Below the pieces are notes generated by a model. The model was not told where the DNA came from, made no database searches, and worked only from the letters and a program-made list of their open reading frames with translations. A stretch of DNA of 11,635 nt from Halieaceae bacterium (GTDB lineage Bacteria; Pseudomonadota; Gammaproteobacteria; Pseudomonadales; Halieaceae), in the NCBI GenBank assembly GCA_902518075.1, contig CABYEX010000039.1, forward strand, positions 1-11,635, given 5' to 3'. Below are positions 1 through 7,461 of the stretch, in pieces. The translations under genes and the position numbers were made by a program. How positions within the stretch are numbered: the first letter of the stretch is position 1; each line of letters opens with the position of its first letter.

Positions 1-370
1 ACGACGGCTGAGTGAACAGCGGCCAGGCGACAAAGCGCCACTGAATGTATTGGTGCAGATCAACACCTCCAATGAGGACAGCAAATCCGGGGTACGGCCC
101 GATGCGGCACCCGAGCTGATGGCAGCCATCAACGAAATGCCGGGGCTGAGGCTCCGTGGATTAATGACGATCCCCGCGGCGACTACCAACCAGACCGAGC
201 AACGCGAGCCCTTCCGTCAGTTACGAGAACTCATGAATCAGCTGTCTGACTCTCTACCTCAGCTCGACACCCTTTCGATGGGCATGTCGGTAGACCTGGA
301 GGCTGCTGTCAGCGAGGGCGCCAACATCGTTCGTGTGGGCACAGATATTTTTGGGGCGCGGTATAATTAA
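1..370 (+). CDS. yggS: YggS/PLPBP-family pyridoxal-phosphate homeostasis protein, 3' part only
   Basis: C-terminal part (about 122 residues) of a YggS/PROSC-type PLP-binding protein; the 5' part, including the PLP-binding lysine, lies before the window. The open frame runs from base 2 without a stop. Recognisable family blocks are LVQINTSNEDSKSG (substrate side of the TIM-like barrel), LRGLMTIPA, and the C-terminal signature SMGMSVDLEAAVSEGANIVRVGTDIFGARYN, in which SMGMS and VRVGTxIFGAR form the phosphate-binding end of the barrel. The family is known to buffer free PLP and affect amino-acid metabolism; no enzyme activity is established. It sits directly before proC, a very common arrangement in bacteria, and probably starts the operon or lies near its start. 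Identity is certain; completeness cannot be judged here. Confidence 0.95.
   Translation, partial: RRLSEQRPGDKAPLNVLVQINTSNEDSKSGVRPDAAPELMAAINEMPGLRLRGLMTIPAATTNQTEQREPFRQLRELMNQLSDSLPQLDTLSMGMSVDLEAAVSEGANIVRVGTDIFGARYN
362..367 (+). promoter_or_regulatory. Consensus -10 hexamer at the yggS/proC junction
   Basis: A perfect TATAAT lies in the last codons of yggS. A start about 7 bases downstream would give an mRNA leader of roughly 26 bases before the preferred proC ATG. No convincing -35 box is present at 16 to 18 bases spacing and there is no TGn extension, so this is only a candidate internal promoter. Confidence 0.25.
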
Positions 371-399
371 GCTCGTTTTTGACGGATACCCGCCATCCC

Positions 400-1230
400 A
401 TGTCATCTGAAGTCGCACCTGTTATCGCGTTTCTAGGCGCGGGCAATATGGCCAGCGCCATGGTCAGTGGCCTTATCGCCGAGGGAACTTCTCCGAGCCA
501 GCTCCGGGCCAGTGACCCCAGCGAGGCAGCATTGTCGCATCTGGAAGCCATGGGTTTATCACAGCTCAGCACCTCACCTGACAAGCTCTTCGAGGACGCA
601 GACTTGGTGGTAGCTGCGGTGAAACCTCAGGTCATCCCCGCGGCGCTGACTGCTATCAGAGACCAGCTGGGGCCCCGCACTGCATTGCTTTCTATTGCGG
701 CGGGCATCCCGATCAGCTCTCTCGAGTCTCTGCTTGGCGAGGACGTCGCGATCATTCGCTGCATGCCCAATACGCCAGCCATGATTGGCCTGGGTGCGAG
801 TGCGTTGTTCGCAGCCGACTCAGTCAGCGCTGCCCGTCGGGAGCTCGCGGAAAAGGTCACCAACGCCGCAGGTAACACCGTTTGGGTAAGTGACGAAGAG
901 CTGCTCGATGCCGTGACGGCCGTATCGGGGAGCGGCCCCGCTTACTTTTTTGCACTGATTGAAGCCATTGCCCGCACCGGCATGGAACTGGGGCTTGAAG
1001 AGGAGGTTGCGATGGCGCTGACGGTGCAGACCGCTCTCGGCGCCGCATCATTGGCAGCTCAGGCCAATGAGCCGGTTGCCACGCTGCGGGAAAACGTGAC
1101 GAGCCCCGGCGGCACCACCGCGCAAGCGCTGCAATCACTTCAGGCCAATGATTTTGATGCCGTGGTGGCCAAGGCTGTGCGGCAATGCGCCGCAAGAGCT
1201 AAAGCATTGGGGGAGGAGTTCGGCTGGTGA
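400..1230 (+). CDS. proC: Pyrroline-5-carboxylate reductase
   Basis: Catalyses the last step of proline synthesis, the NAD(P)H-dependent reduction of 1-pyrroline-5-carboxylate to L-proline, in the cytoplasm. The 276-residue product is close to the usual 265-280. The N-terminal Rossmann fold has the dinucleotide motif FLGAGNMA (residues 11-18), then VKPQ (75-78) and MPNTP (122-126). The C-terminal helical dimer domain carries SGSGPAYFF (176-184) and the P5C-binding signature VTSPGGTT (233-240). The open frame could start at a TTG at 379, but that adds seven residues not typical of the family and has no Shine-Dalgarno; ATG at 400 puts the Rossmann strand at the normal distance. The stop overlaps the yggT start by 4 bases (GTGA). 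Conserved after yggS. Confidence 0.96.
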   Translation: MSSEVAPVIAFLGAGNMASAMVSGLIAEGTSPSQLRASDPSEAALSHLEAMGLSQLSTSPDKLFEDADLVVAAVKPQVIPAALTAIRDQLGPRTALLSIAAGIPISSLESLLGEDVAIIRCMPNTPAMIGLGASALFAADSVSAARRELAEKVTNAAGNTVWVSDEELLDAVTAVSGSGPAYFFALIEAIARTGMELGLEEEVAMALTVQTALGAASLAAQANEPVATLRENVTSPGGTTAQALQSLQANDFDAVVAKAVRQCAARAKALGEEFGW

Positions 1231-1820
1231 GTGCCGGCACGGAAATAGCGCTTTATCTGATTCGCAATCTGGGCGCATTGTTGCTGTTCTTGGTCATACT
1301 GCGCGGGGTACTTCACACCTCCCGGGTGAACTTCTACAACCCCCTGTCGCAAATGATTGTGAAGCTAACCAACCCGCTGCTGACGCCCTTGCGCGGGGCG
1401 CTGCCCGCCGCCGGCCGCATTGACTGGGCGGTTTGGGTGCTGGCTGTGCTCCTGCAGTCATTGATTCTGGTGGGCATCGCCTGGATATCGGGGGAGCGCT
1501 GGGCGCTACCCGGCCTCGCAACCCTCCTGCTCTGGGGCGTGATCGGCGTCATCGCGCTGCTAGTCAATCTCTACTTTTTCATTCTGATCGCCATGATCAT
1601 TGTCAGTTGGATCGCGCCCGGAAGTCGGCATCCCGCCATCGAGCTGATCTGGCAGATCTCCGAACCCGTCATGGCTCCCTTCCGTTCATTGCTTCCCAAC
1701 ATGGGTGGCATCGACTTCTCGCCGATCCTGATTTTCATCGGCATTAACGTCGTGCAAATTGGCCTCCGACACGCCGCTCTCACCGTTGGCTTGCCTCCGG
1801 GTCTGGTTTTCGGGCTCTGA
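1227..1820 (+). CDS. yggT: YggT-family integral membrane protein
   Basis: A 197-residue inner-membrane protein with two copies of the YGGT domain. Each copy has a hydrophobic helix, a short loop rich in N/P (NFYNPLSQMIVKLTNPLLTPLRG near 35-57; ISEPVMAPFRSLLPNMGGIDFSP near 143-166), then another helix. Likely membrane segments are near residues 8-28, 66-87, 93-127 (a long or double span) and 165-182. The GTG start overlaps the proC stop in GTGA and is preceded by a good GGAGG at about 1212-1216, so translation is coupled. Family members have been linked to osmotic-shock tolerance and to cell-division or cytoskeletal proteins in chloroplasts and bacteria, but the biochemical role is unknown. 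Identity is firm, function is not. Confidence 0.92.
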   Translation: MSAGTEIALYLIRNLGALLLFLVILRGVLHTSRVNFYNPLSQMIVKLTNPLLTPLRGALPAAGRIDWAVWVLAVLLQSLILVGIAWISGERWALPGLATLLLWGVIGVIALLVNLYFFILIAMIIVSWIAPGSRHPAIELIWQISEPVMAPFRSLLPNMGGIDFSPILIFIGINVVQIGLRHAALTVGLPPGLVFGL

Positions 1821-1821
1821 C

Positions 1822-2967
1822 ATGAGCGAGACGACCCCCGCAGACAGTGTCGGTCTGGTCACGCCACAGGTCGCCAGATGCGACACGCCCTTCCCGTTCG
1901 CCAACGGTGCCGTGCTCGGCAGTCACGAGCTGGTGTATGAAACCTATGGCGAACTGAACAGCGCAGGCGATAACGCTGTGCTGATCTGCCACGCGTTATC
2001 GGGTTCGCATCACGCTGCCGGTTTTCATGCAAGCGATGACCGCCGTCCCGGCTGGTGGGATCTGGCAATCGGCCCCGGTAAACCGATCGACACTGAGCGT
2101 TTATTCGTGGTCTGCTCGAATAACTTGGGATGTTGTGACGGCTCCACAGGCCCCAATACCATCAACCCGGATACGGGAAAGCGCTGGGGCGGTCAATTTC
2201 CGCAGCCTCAGGTTCAGGATTGGGTTCGCAGCCAGAAGTGGCTGGCCGAAAAGTTAGGTATCTCGCGCTGGGCCGCCGTCATGGGCGGGAGTCTTGGCGG
2301 TATGCAGGCCCTGCAGTGGGCGATCGACTTTCCCGATTGGGTCGAGCACTGCGTCGCGCTGGCCGCAGCACCCGGGCTCACGGCCCAGAATATTGCCTTT
2401 AATGAAATCGCGCGACACGCCATTCTCTCCGACCCCAATTGGCATGATGGCAACTATCTAGAAGCAGATGCGCTGCCGACCCGGGGCGTTGCACTAGCGA
2501 GAATGGTCGGCCATCTTACGTATATGTCTGCCGACGGCATGAGTGACCGGTTTGGCCGGGAGTTGCGAGAGGGCGGTTTTGCGCCGGATGACAACGCCGA
2601 GTGGGTCTTTCAGGTAGAGAGTTATCTGCGCCATCAGGGCAACCGCTTCTCTACCCAATTCGATGCCAACACCTACGTCTTGATGACGCGGGCACTGGAC
2701 CTGTTTGATCTGGCCGGGGATCAGGGCGGCGACCTCACCGCTGCCCTGTCAAACGCTCAAGCTAATTTTCTGGTGACCTCGTTTAGTTCGGATTGGCGGT
2801 TTCCACCTCAGCGATCGATCGAGATTCGAGATGCGCTTATGGCAGCGGGCAAGTCCGTGACCTATGCCAACATCGAGACCGATAATGGTCACGACGGGTT
2901 TCTGCTACCGAATCCTCACTACGAGCAGCTGTTGGGTGAGTGGATGCTCCGGGTAGGTCCACCATGA
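1822..2967 (+). CDS. metX: Homoserine O-acyltransferase (MetX type; acetyl or succinyl)
   Basis: An alpha/beta-hydrolase-fold acyltransferase of 381 residues that activates homoserine in methionine synthesis. The nucleophile elbow is GGSLGG with Ser157; the remaining triad residues are visible as Asp324 in SSDWRF and His357 in NGHDGF. Other family blocks are CHALSGSHHAAG (56-67), GWWDLAIGPGKPIDT (77-91) and NNLGCCDGSTGP (100-111). ATG at 1822 is chosen because it lies 2 bases after the yggT stop and gives the usual length; the longer open frame reads back into yggT. It overlaps metW by ATGA. Many proteobacterial MetX proteins encoded with metW use succinyl-CoA rather than acetyl-CoA (often named metXS), so the acyl donor is left open here. 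Sulfhydrylation enzymes such as MetZ or MetY are not in the window. Confidence 0.95.
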   Translation: MSETTPADSVGLVTPQVARCDTPFPFANGAVLGSHELVYETYGELNSAGDNAVLICHALSGSHHAAGFHASDDRRPGWWDLAIGPGKPIDTERLFVVCSNNLGCCDGSTGPNTINPDTGKRWGGQFPQPQVQDWVRSQKWLAEKLGISRWAAVMGGSLGGMQALQWAIDFPDWVEHCVALAAAPGLTAQNIAFNEIARHAILSDPNWHDGNYLEADALPTRGVALARMVGHLTYMSADGMSDRFGRELREGGFAPDDNAEWVFQVESYLRHQGNRFSTQFDANTYVLMTRALDLFDLAGDQGGDLTAALSNAQANFLVTSFSSDWRFPPQRSIEIRDALMAAGKSVTYANIETDNGHDGFLLPNPHYEQLLGEWMLRVGPP

Positions 2968-3563
2968 ATCGACTGGATCTGAACACCGTGCTCGGCTGGA
3001 TCACACCGGGTAGTCGGGTGCTGGATCTCGGCTGCGGTGATGGCGCCTTTCTGGCGCGCCTGCGGGACGAGCGTGACGCCAGCGGTGTCGGCGTGGATAT
3101 CGACCCCGACAACCTCATCGCGTCAGTCAGCAAGGGGCTCGATGTCATTCAGGAAGATATTAACGACGGTCTGCGTTGCTTTACGACCAACGGGTTCGAT
3201 GTCGTCGTGTTGGCGCATGCCCTGCAGGAGCTGACACATCCGCATATCGCACTGGAACGTATGGTCGACATTGGCGATGAGGCCATTGTGTCCTTCCCCA
3301 ATTTCGGGCATTGGCTGTGCCGCATCCACCTGGGATTGAAGGGCCGCATGCCTATGTCTCGGGCCATGCCGCGGCACTGGTACGACACCCCAAACATTCA
3401 CTTTTGCACCGTCAAGGACTTCGAGTCGCTGTGTTCAGATTTAGACATCGATATCATCGAGCGAGCGACCATTGCCGGGGCCGCTCAGCACCTGTTGGGC
3501 AGATACCTCCCCAACTTGTTTGCCACCAGCGCGATCTATCGCATCCGCCGCGCTGGCGCCTAA
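2964..3563 (+). CDS. metW: MetW, methyltransferase-fold partner of MetX
   Basis: A 199-residue class I SAM-methyltransferase-fold protein. Motif I is VLDLGCGDG (19-27), followed by the acidic strand end VDIDPDN (44-50). MetW signatures are VIQEDINDGL (61-70), IVSFPNFGHW (108-117), GRMP (127-130) and WYDTPNIHFCTVKDFE (139-154). It starts inside the metX stop codon (ATGA), with AGG about 7 bases upstream, so the two are made together. In proteobacteria the metX-metW pair is needed for homoserine acylation and methionine prototrophy; MetW appears to assist MetX, and whether it methylates anything is not established. The last codons are close to, or overlap, the 5' end of the next gene. Confidence 0.95.
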   Translation: MNRLDLNTVLGWITPGSRVLDLGCGDGAFLARLRDERDASGVGVDIDPDNLIASVSKGLDVIQEDINDGLRCFTTNGFDVVVLAHALQELTHPHIALERMVDIGDEAIVSFPNFGHWLCRIHLGLKGRMPMSRAMPRHWYDTPNIHFCTVKDFESLCSDLDIDIIERATIAGAAQHLLGRYLPNLFATSAIYRIRRAGA

Positions 3564-3571
3564 TTGCCGGA

Positions 3572-3982
3572 TTGCTGCTAGCGTGCTGGATGCTGCCAGC
3601 CGCGGCACAACAATCAACGCGATACGAGCAATTTGAACTGCACCACAGCATTGTCTACACCACTTTTCTGTCGCCTGAAGTCGCCGCTGAATACGGCATT
3701 GCGCGCGGGGCAGACAAGGCCATCCTGACACTGTCGGTCCGCGATGCCGATTCCGGGGACATTGCAGGTCGGCCGATGAAGATCGAGGGGCGGACCTGGG
3801 ACTTGATCACGGGCGGTGACATGTGGGTTAAGGAGATTCGCGAGGGCCGCGCCACGTATTACATTGTGCCGTTTGAGTTCCTGGATCGCGAATACCGTTT
3901 TTTTGAGTTCACCTTTCAGCCAGAGGGCGCAACCTCTGTCTTTGAACACAAAATGAAAGTGCAGCTGTGGCGCCAGGGCTAG
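3572..3982 (+). CDS. DUF4426-family exported protein (start uncertain)
   Basis: A small predicted secreted or periplasmic protein of unknown function. The core resembles DUF4426 proteins found at the same place in Pseudomonas: FELHHSIVYTTFLSPEVAAEYGI near the N terminus of the mature part, then KAILTLSVRD, a central MWVKEIREGRATYYIVPFEFLDRE and a C-terminal FFEFTFQPEGATSVFEHKMKVQLW. A hydrophobic stretch (LIAGLLLACWMLPAAAQQ) ending in AAA-QQ looks like a signal peptide. No ATG or GTG lies before it; the only in-frame conventional start is TTG at 3572, which gives a very short signal lacking basic residues. ATT at 3563, overlapping the metW stop, is another possibility; the next ATG (3590) would remove the signal. 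Gene reality is well supported by family and context, the start is not. It is followed 3 bases later by rdgB. Confidence 0.8.
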   Translation: MLLACWMLPAAAQQSTRYEQFELHHSIVYTTFLSPEVAAEYGIARGADKAILTLSVRDADSGDIAGRPMKIEGRTWDLITGGDMWVKEIREGRATYYIVPFEFLDREYRFFEFTFQPEGATSVFEHKMKVQLWRQG

Positions 3983-3985
3983 GCG

Positions 3986-4585
3986 ATGTGTGACGATGCA
4001 CGGCCGCGGTTGATCATCGCCAGCCACAACCCGGGCAAAATCCGTGAGTTTCAGGCAGTGCTCGGTCACCGGTGGCAGGTATGCCCTCAAGCGGAGCTAA
4101 ATGATGTCGGCGACGCAGAAGAGACTGGCAGCACCTTTGTCGAAAACGCGCTGATCAAGGCTCGCCATGCCTGCGCACGGACCCACTGTGCGGCGCTGGC
4201 CGATGACTCTGGCTTGGTGGTGCCCGCTCTGGGAGGCGCACCCGGATTGCGATCGGCGCGTTACTCCGGAGGCGACGACGAGGCCAACAACGCGCTGCTT
4301 CTGAAGAACATGGCAACACTCGAGGCCGAGGATCGGGCCGCCTTTTATGTGGCGGTGGTGGTGTTACTCGAGCATGCAGACGACCCCACACCCCTCATTG
4401 CTGAGGGGCGGTGGCACGGGCGCATTGCCACCGCACCCCGCGGCACGGCTGGCTTTGGCTATGACCCTCTGTTTGTGGCGAAGGGCTATGAGCAGCACGC
4501 CGCTGAGTTGTCAGCGGAAGAAAAAAATCGCGTCAGTCATCGCGCACTGGCTGTTCAACAGCTACTGCAACAACTGGCGCCATGA
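3986..4585 (+). CDS. rdgB: RdgB/HAM1-family XTP/dITP diphosphatase
   Basis: A non-canonical purine NTP pyrophosphatase of 199 residues that hydrolyses dITP, ITP and XTP to monophosphates and pyrophosphate, keeping deaminated purines out of DNA and RNA. Visible blocks are LIIASHNPGKIREF (9-22, phosphate and base binding), EETGSTFVENALIKARHA (45-62, metal-binding glutamates), LADDSGLVVPALGGAPGLRSARYSG (71-95, catalytic aspartate in ADDSGL), GTAGFGYDPLF (153-163) and KNRVSHRALA (180-189), the last two reading the base. The length matches the family (about 195-205). It begins 3 bases after the DUF4426 stop and its own stop overlaps the hemW start (ATGA). This operon position, between DUF4426 and hemW, is conserved in related gammaproteobacteria. 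Confidence 0.96.
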   Translation: MCDDARPRLIIASHNPGKIREFQAVLGHRWQVCPQAELNDVGDAEETGSTFVENALIKARHACARTHCAALADDSGLVVPALGGAPGLRSARYSGGDDEANNALLLKNMATLEAEDRAAFYVAVVVLLEHADDPTPLIAEGRWHGRIATAPRGTAGFGYDPLFVAKGYEQHAAELSAEEKNRVSHRALAVQQLLQQLAP

Positions 4586-5736
4586 TCAATCCACAAGCAG
4601 TGCCGCTGTCGCTCTATATGCATCTGCCCTGGTGCACGCGCAAATGCCCCTATTGCGACTTCAATAGCCACGAAGGTTTTACCGAGTCTCTGCAACAACC
4701 CTACGTGGAAGCCCTGCTGGCTGATCTAGACAGCCAGCAGGCGTGGTGGTGTGACCGGCCTATCGAGTCGATTTTTATTGGCGGTGGCACACCCAGCCTG
4801 TTCGAAGGTCGCTGGCTAGGCGCACTCCTCGAGGGGGTGTCAAACAGGGCAACACTATCCCGCGATGTCGAGGTCACGCTAGAAAGCAACCCCGGTAGCG
4901 CCGAGAGCGTCCGCTTCGCAGACTACCGAGCGGCTGGCGTTAACCGACTCAGCATTGGTGTGCAAAGCTTTGATGACCACGCGCTCAACGCCTTGGGGCG
5001 GATCCACTCCGGCGACGACGCGCGCCACGCATTGGAGATGGTCGCCGCCGCTGGCTTCCAGCGATGGAATATTGATCTGATGCATGGATTACCCGGACAG
5101 GACGCTCAATCGGGGGCGGCCGATCTCACTGAGGCCGTAGGCAGAAGCGCGGGCCATATCTCCTGGTACCAGCTGACGATCGAGCGCAACACGCGCTTCT
5201 GGTCGGCACCGCCAGTGCTTCCCGAGGAGAGCGCGTTAGAATCGATCCAACATGCGGGCGAGGCCATTCTCGCTGACGCAGGGCTTCATCAATACGAGGT
5301 TTCTGCGTTCAGCAGAGAGGGAGAAGAGAGCCGGCACAACCTGAACTACTGGCGCTTTGGCGATTACATTGGGTTGGGCGCGGGCGCCCACGGCAAGATC
5401 TCTCTACCCGATGGCACCATTATTCGAACCCAACGCACCCGGGCACCCTCTGATTATCTTGCCGCGACGCCGTCATCGCCCCCGTCACCGCCGCAGGGTG
5501 TCGCGATTTCGCCTGCAGAAAAAATCACCGAATTCGCTATGAATGCCTTAAGGCTCAAATCAGGTGTGCCGCTCACCCACTTTGCGCAAACAACGGGCAC
5601 TGCCGTCGATCAGCTGACTGCAGCGGCCGAGACCGCGGTATCCCGAGGCTGGATAGAAGCACCCGAAACAGGTCACTTTGTTACCACGCCGCTGGGGTAT
5701 CAGTTTTTAGATAGCGTCATTGGAACCTTTCTTTAG
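4582..5736 (+). CDS. hemW: HemW, radical-SAM-type heme chaperone
   Basis: A 384-residue radical-SAM-fold protein. The 4Fe-4S ligand motif is CTRKCPYCDF (Cys18, Cys22, Cys25); the position after Asp26 is Phe, whereas HemN coproporphyrinogen dehydrogenases carry a fourth cysteine there (CX3CX2CXC). SAM-binding and barrel blocks follow: IFIGGGTPSLF (64-74), ESNPGS (101-106), NRLSIGVQSFD (121-131), NIDLMHGLPGQ (153-163) and YEVSAFSR (228-235), with RHNLNYWRFGDYIGLGAGAHG (251-271). A HemN_C-like winged domain follows, with EFAMNALRLKSGVP (317-330). HemW proteins bind heme and deliver it to respiratory enzymes; the gene was formerly misnamed as oxygen-independent coproporphyrinogen oxidase. It is the last gene of the + strand operon, its start overlapping rdgB. 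Confidence 0.94.
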   Translation: MINPQAVPLSLYMHLPWCTRKCPYCDFNSHEGFTESLQQPYVEALLADLDSQQAWWCDRPIESIFIGGGTPSLFEGRWLGALLEGVSNRATLSRDVEVTLESNPGSAESVRFADYRAAGVNRLSIGVQSFDDHALNALGRIHSGDDARHALEMVAAAGFQRWNIDLMHGLPGQDAQSGAADLTEAVGRSAGHISWYQLTIERNTRFWSAPPVLPEESALESIQHAGEAILADAGLHQYEVSAFSREGEESRHNLNYWRFGDYIGLGAGAHGKISLPDGTIIRTQRTRAPSDYLAATPSSPPSPPQGVAISPAEKITEFAMNALRLKSGVPLTHFAQTTGTAVDQLTAAAETAVSRGWIEAPETGHFVTTPLGYQFLDSVIGTFL

Positions 5737-5794
5737 CCGGTCCCGCAAAAGATCTTAGACCAAGGCGACACCAAGACGCTCAGGCAGCGAGCAC

Positions 5795-6493
5795 CTAGGG
5801 CGTGCAGCAGCACTTCACAGGAAGCTTGCGGTAAACCAGGTCCTGCACGACATGCCCCAACCGTTCGCCACGGACCTCAAATTTGGTGGGGGGCCGGTAA
5901 TCCGGTCGAGGCACCGCGGTGGCAGGCTCGCCTGTCGCGTTCACAAGGAGCGATTCGGCATCCAGCGCTTCAAACATATGCTCGGCATAGGGCACCCAGT
6001 CGGTGGCGAGATGCAGATAGCCATCTGCCCGTAACAGCGTTGCCAGATCGTGAACCAGCTTGGGCTGAATCAGCCGTCGCTTGTGATGGCGCTTTTTATG
6101 CCAGGGGTCGGGAAAGAAAATGTGGATGGCGTCCACGGTATTGGGTGCCAGACACTGCGCCATTACCTCCACGGCATCCTCGGCATACACGCGCAGGTTC
6201 TGGGTTTCAGCGGCAAGCAGCTGAGATAAAAGTCTTCCGACACCGGGCCGGTGGACCTCGATGCCGATGAATTGAGCGGCGGGGTCAGATTGTGCCATCT
6301 GCAGCAGGCTATCGCCCATGCCAAAACCAATCTCAACAACGCGTCGGCCCGCAAAGCCAAACACGTGGTCCCAGTCGAGTTGCCCTGCTTGCATTGTGAG
6401 GCCAAAGCGAGAGAATCCGTCTTGCCAGCCGCGCTCCTGAGCAGTCGTCATCCTGCCAGCGCGCATGACAAAGCTGCGAACACGATGGAGCAC
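5795..6493 (-). CDS. trmB: tRNA (guanine-N7-)-methyltransferase
   Basis: Methylates N7 of G46 in the tRNA variable loop using SAM. The 232-residue product has the N-terminal family block RVRSFVMRAGRMT (4-16), SAM motif VEIGFGMGDSL (53-63), GIEVHRPGVG (77-86), the family-specific FFPDPWHKKRHHKRRL (126-141) and the C-terminal TKFEVRGERLGH (203-214). The start is GTG at 6493: upstream in frame there are only ten more sense codons before a TAA, none a usual start. There is no clear ribosome binding site, and a GC-rich inverted repeat abuts the start. The C terminus runs on after DLVYRK as LPVKCCCTP, several residues past the usual end. It lies 60 bases downstream of rpoH on the same strand and is convergent with hemW, 58 bases apart, with no clear terminator between. 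Confidence 0.94.
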   Translation of the reverse strand: MLHRVRSFVMRAGRMTTAQERGWQDGFSRFGLTMQAGQLDWDHVFGFAGRRVVEIGFGMGDSLLQMAQSDPAAQFIGIEVHRPGVGRLLSQLLAAETQNLRVYAEDAVEVMAQCLAPNTVDAIHIFFPDPWHKKRHHKRRLIQPKLVHDLATLLRADGYLHLATDWVPYAEHMFEALDAESLLVNATGEPATAVPRPDYRPPTKFEVRGERLGHVVQDLVYRKLPVKCCCTP

Positions 6494-6513
6494 CGGGGGC
6501 TCAGGGGGCCCCG
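6494..6513 (-). repeat. GC-rich inverted repeat abutting the trmB start
   Basis: On the - strand the transcript would read CGGGG, a 10-base loop, then CCCCG, ending at the base before the trmB GTG. It could fold over the region where a ribosome binding site would be, or partly stop transcription from rpoH. There is no U-run, so it is not a standard intrinsic terminator. Confidence 0.35.
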
Positions 6514-6553
6514 CGGCGTCAGGTTAATACGGAGTGAATCTGTCAGGTCGTCG

Positions 6554-7429
6554 CTACGCGGCCATGGCGGCGCGCAGTCTTTTCATCGCATTGGCCTCCA
6601 GTTGCCGAATGCGTTCTGCCGACACCTCATACTCCGCTGCCAATTCGTGGAGCGTCGGCTTGTCTTCCGTCAGCCAGCGACGTTCGAGGATATCTCGACT
6701 TCGCGCATCCAACTCCGTGAGCGCAAGCTGCAGTCGCGCCGAGCTGTCCTCTGCGAAATCATCCGCCTCGACCAGCTTACCGGGATCCGCCTGACCGCCT
6801 GTCAGAAAATATTGCGGCGCCTGCCAGGCATCGTCTTCGTCACTGTCGGTCGGCGCATCGAAGGCTACATCCCGACTGGCCAGACGACCCTCCATGCGCG
6901 TTACCTCTGCCTCATCAACGCCAAGGTCAGCGGCAATAGCACGAGTTTCCGCAGCTGAAAGCCACCCCAGCGCTTTTTTCTGACTGCGCAGATTAAAAAA
7001 GAGTTTTCGCTGGGCCTTGGTCGTCGCCACTTTGACAATGCGCCAGTTGCGGAGAATGTACTCATGCATCTCGGCCTTGATCCAGTGCACCGCAAAAGAC
7101 ACCAGCCGAACGCCTTTGTTGGGGTCAAAACGCTTTACCGCCTTCATGAGACCAACGTTGCCCTCTTGGATCAGATCAGCTTCAGCCAGACCGTAACCGG
7201 AATAACTGCGGGCAATGTGGACAACGAAGCGAAGATGCGCAAGCACCAGCTCTCTCGCCGAATCAACGCACTCCTCATAAAACAGGCGTTCTGCCAGCTC
7301 GCGCTCCCGATCAGCGGACAGCACGGCAATGCTGCTCACCGCCTGAACATAGGCGGACAAGTTGGCGCCAGGCGCCATATTCAGCACCGCACTGTTAGGC
7401 AGTGCTAGTGATCGCGTTGTATCGGTCAT
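6554..7429 (-). CDS. rpoH: RNA polymerase heat-shock sigma factor (sigma-32)
   Basis: A 291-residue alternative sigma factor directing RNA polymerase to heat-shock promoters. Region 2 spans roughly 55-135, with LRFVVHIARSYSGYGLAEADLIQEGNVGLMKAVKRFD (66-102) for core binding and -10 melting and FAVHWIKAEMHEYILRNWR (112-130). The RpoH box QRKLFFNLR (140-148) separates it from housekeeping sigma factors. Region 4.2 with a helix-turn-helix is LHELAAEYEVSAERIRQLEANAMKRLR (260-286). ATG at 7429 is chosen: it has a strong GGAGG 8 bases upstream and gives a length near the usual 284. The longer TTG start at 7477 would put coding sequence through the CIRCE operator. It follows ftsX on the same strand after a 100-base gap that carries its own control region. 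Confidence 0.97.
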   Translation of the reverse strand: MTDTTRSLALPNSAVLNMAPGANLSAYVQAVSSIAVLSADRERELAERLFYEECVDSARELVLAHLRFVVHIARSYSGYGLAEADLIQEGNVGLMKAVKRFDPNKGVRLVSFAVHWIKAEMHEYILRNWRIVKVATTKAQRKLFFNLRSQKKALGWLSAAETRAIAADLGVDEAEVTRMEGRLASRDVAFDAPTDSDEDDAWQAPQYFLTGGQADPGKLVEADDFAEDSSARLQLALTELDARSRDILERRWLTEDKPTLHELAAEYEVSAERIRQLEANAMKRLRAAMAA

Positions 7430-7461
7430 GTCAGCAGCCTCCAAAAGGCTCGTGGCCGCGT

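Noticed and set aside
379..399. TTG start for proC
   Set aside because: No ribosome binding site and an N-terminal extension not usual for the family; the ATG at 400 is better placed.
3311..3571. Upstream extension of the DUF4426 frame through metW
   Set aside because: The residues are rich in His/Arg/Pro, match no family, and overlap the conserved C-terminal half of MetW; only the part after the signal-like segment looks real.
5737..5794. Terminator between convergent hemW and trmB
   Set aside because: Only the short palindrome AAGATCTT is visible; no GC stem or U-run on either strand.
6251..6958. A 235-codon open frame on the + strand, antisense to the trmB 5' end and the rpoH 3' end
   Set aside because: It lies almost wholly opposite two well-identified genes, has no recognisable domain or ribosome binding site, and such open antisense frames are common in GC-rich DNA.
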